A stretch of DNA of 64,000 nucleotides from the NCBI RefSeq assembly GCF_009708175.1, contig NZ_WMBB01000004.1:124001-188000 (forward strand), given 5' to 3'. The DNA comes from Nocardia aurantiaca. GTDB taxonomy: Bacteria; Actinomycetota; Actinomycetes; Mycobacteriales; Mycobacteriaceae. The notes under the pieces were generated by a model, which was not told the DNA's origin, did not search any database, and worked only from the letters and a program-made list of their open reading frames with translations. A program made the translations under genes and the position numbers. This document shows positions 63,517 through 64,000 of this stretch, piece after piece. How positions within the stretch are numbered: position 1 is the first letter of the stretch; the number at the start of each line of letters is the position of its first letter.

Positions 63517-64000
63517 TCAGGCGATCTCGGCGAGCGCCGCGCGCAGACGGTCCATGGCGACCTCACGGCCCAGTAGTTCCAGGGACTCGTAGAGCGGCGG
63601 GCTGATGTGGGAGCCGGTCACCGCGACGCGCACCGGCGCGAAGGCCTTGCGCGGTTTGAGGCCCAGTTCGTCGATGAGCGCGGTTTTCAGCGCCTCCTCG
63701 AGCGGAACCGCGGTCCATTCCGACACACCTTCCAGGGCTTTCACCGCCGCCTGCAATACCGGGGCGGCGTCGGCGCCGAGATTCTTTTCTTTGGCGGCCG
63801 GATCGATGGAGAACTCTTCGGGCTTGATGAACAGGAACTTCAGCAGTTCCCATGCGTCGCCGAGCACCACGATCCGGGTCTGCACCAGATCGGCCGCCCT
63901 TTCGAAGAGCTTCTCGTCGATCTCGGCGCCGATATGACCATGTCCGGTGAGGTACTCGCGTAGCCGGTGAGCAAAATCACCGGGAGTCAGCAACCGAATA
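63517..64000 (-). CDS. gltX: Glutamyl-tRNA synthetase, C-terminal part (5' end outside window)
   Basis: About 160 C-terminal codons of GluRS are visible; the catalytic Rossmann domain with HIGH and KMSKS motifs lies right of base 64000. The visible part is the helical anticodon-binding domain: [77 protein letters not shown]. In actinobacteria, which generally lack GlnRS, GluRS also mischarges tRNA-Gln for GatCAB; both tRNA genes lie just downstream. Confidence 0.95.
   Translation of the reverse strand, partial: IRLLTPGDFAHRLREYLTGHGHIGAEIDEKLFERAADLVQTRIVVLGDAWELLKFLFIKPEEFSIDPAAKEKNLGADAAPVLQAAVKALEGVSEWTAVPLEEALKTALIDELGLKPRKAFAPVRVAVTGSHISPPLYESLELLGREVAMDRLRAALAEIA

Noticed and set aside
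63100..63520. tRNA genes examined for an integrated element or attachment site
   Set aside because: No integrase gene or repeated tRNA 3' end is visible nearby; flanking genes are in conserved order.

Overview
The window is GC-rich, dense actinobacterial chromosome. It most likely comes from Nocardia or a close mycolic-acid relative. Three things point there: the gene order matches the Mycobacterium tuberculosis segment that runs from acyP/fpg/rnc to gltS (remembered synteny, not computed); hupB has a long Lys/Ala tail, sepIVA is present, and F420 genes (fbiD and an F420-type PPOX protein) occur; and three tandem DUF7373 lipoprotein-type genes, typical of Nocardia, are present.

Layout. 1-7050 is a potassium (Kdp) locus: kdpF-kdpA (minus, running off the left edge) and kdpD-kdpE (plus), separated by a Ser/Thr kinase gene; tiny membrane ORFs precede both kdpF and kdpD. 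7135-15247 is metabolic and accessory: a lipoprotein phosphodiesterase, a cytochrome P450, a HAD phosphatase, OsmC-acyP, a three-gene envelope-type cluster (proline-rich membrane protein, glutathionylspermidine-synthase-like ATP-grasp, DUF350) and a DHFR-like reductase. 15364-18858 is the core block mutM-rnc-rpmF-DUF177-sepIVA. 19124-20835 holds a GtrA protein and a DUF559/AbiEi-like protein. coaD (21032) and rsmD-pyc (25027-28985) are normally neighbours; here they are separated by a secreted phosphoesterase and an SDR-ECF sigma factor pair.

29307-43278 is mainly accessory: three DUF7373 paralogues, a transmembrane Ser/Thr kinase, a small lipoprotein, DUF1737, an IclR regulator divergent from a DUF445 membrane protein, a RamB/ScfR-family regulator, and a roadblock/PATAN-like cluster of four genes with no GTPase of its own. 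That cluster is the best candidate here for an undescribed system. Its promoter is AT-rich and full of palindromes, and one of its genes carries a coding tandem repeat. An orphan DUF397 gene and an unknown gene follow.

43288-64000 returns to conserved core: recG, DAK2 kinase, rpmB, GNAT, ung, thiL, DUF3515, ddl, gpsA, fbiD, ppk, mutT1, hupB, leuDC with a divergent IclR regulator, an F420-type PPOX gene, tRNA-Glu(CUC), tRNA-Gln(CUG) and the 3' part of gltX.

How the genes work together. KdpDE should control kdpFABC. LeuCD form isopropylmalate isomerase and are probably controlled by the divergent IclR protein. FbiD makes an F420 precursor that the nearby PPOX protein may ultimately use. GltX and its two probable tRNA substrates lie together. 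All functions are read from sequence motifs and remembered family knowledge; no database search was run. Several start codons are judgement calls and are marked as such.
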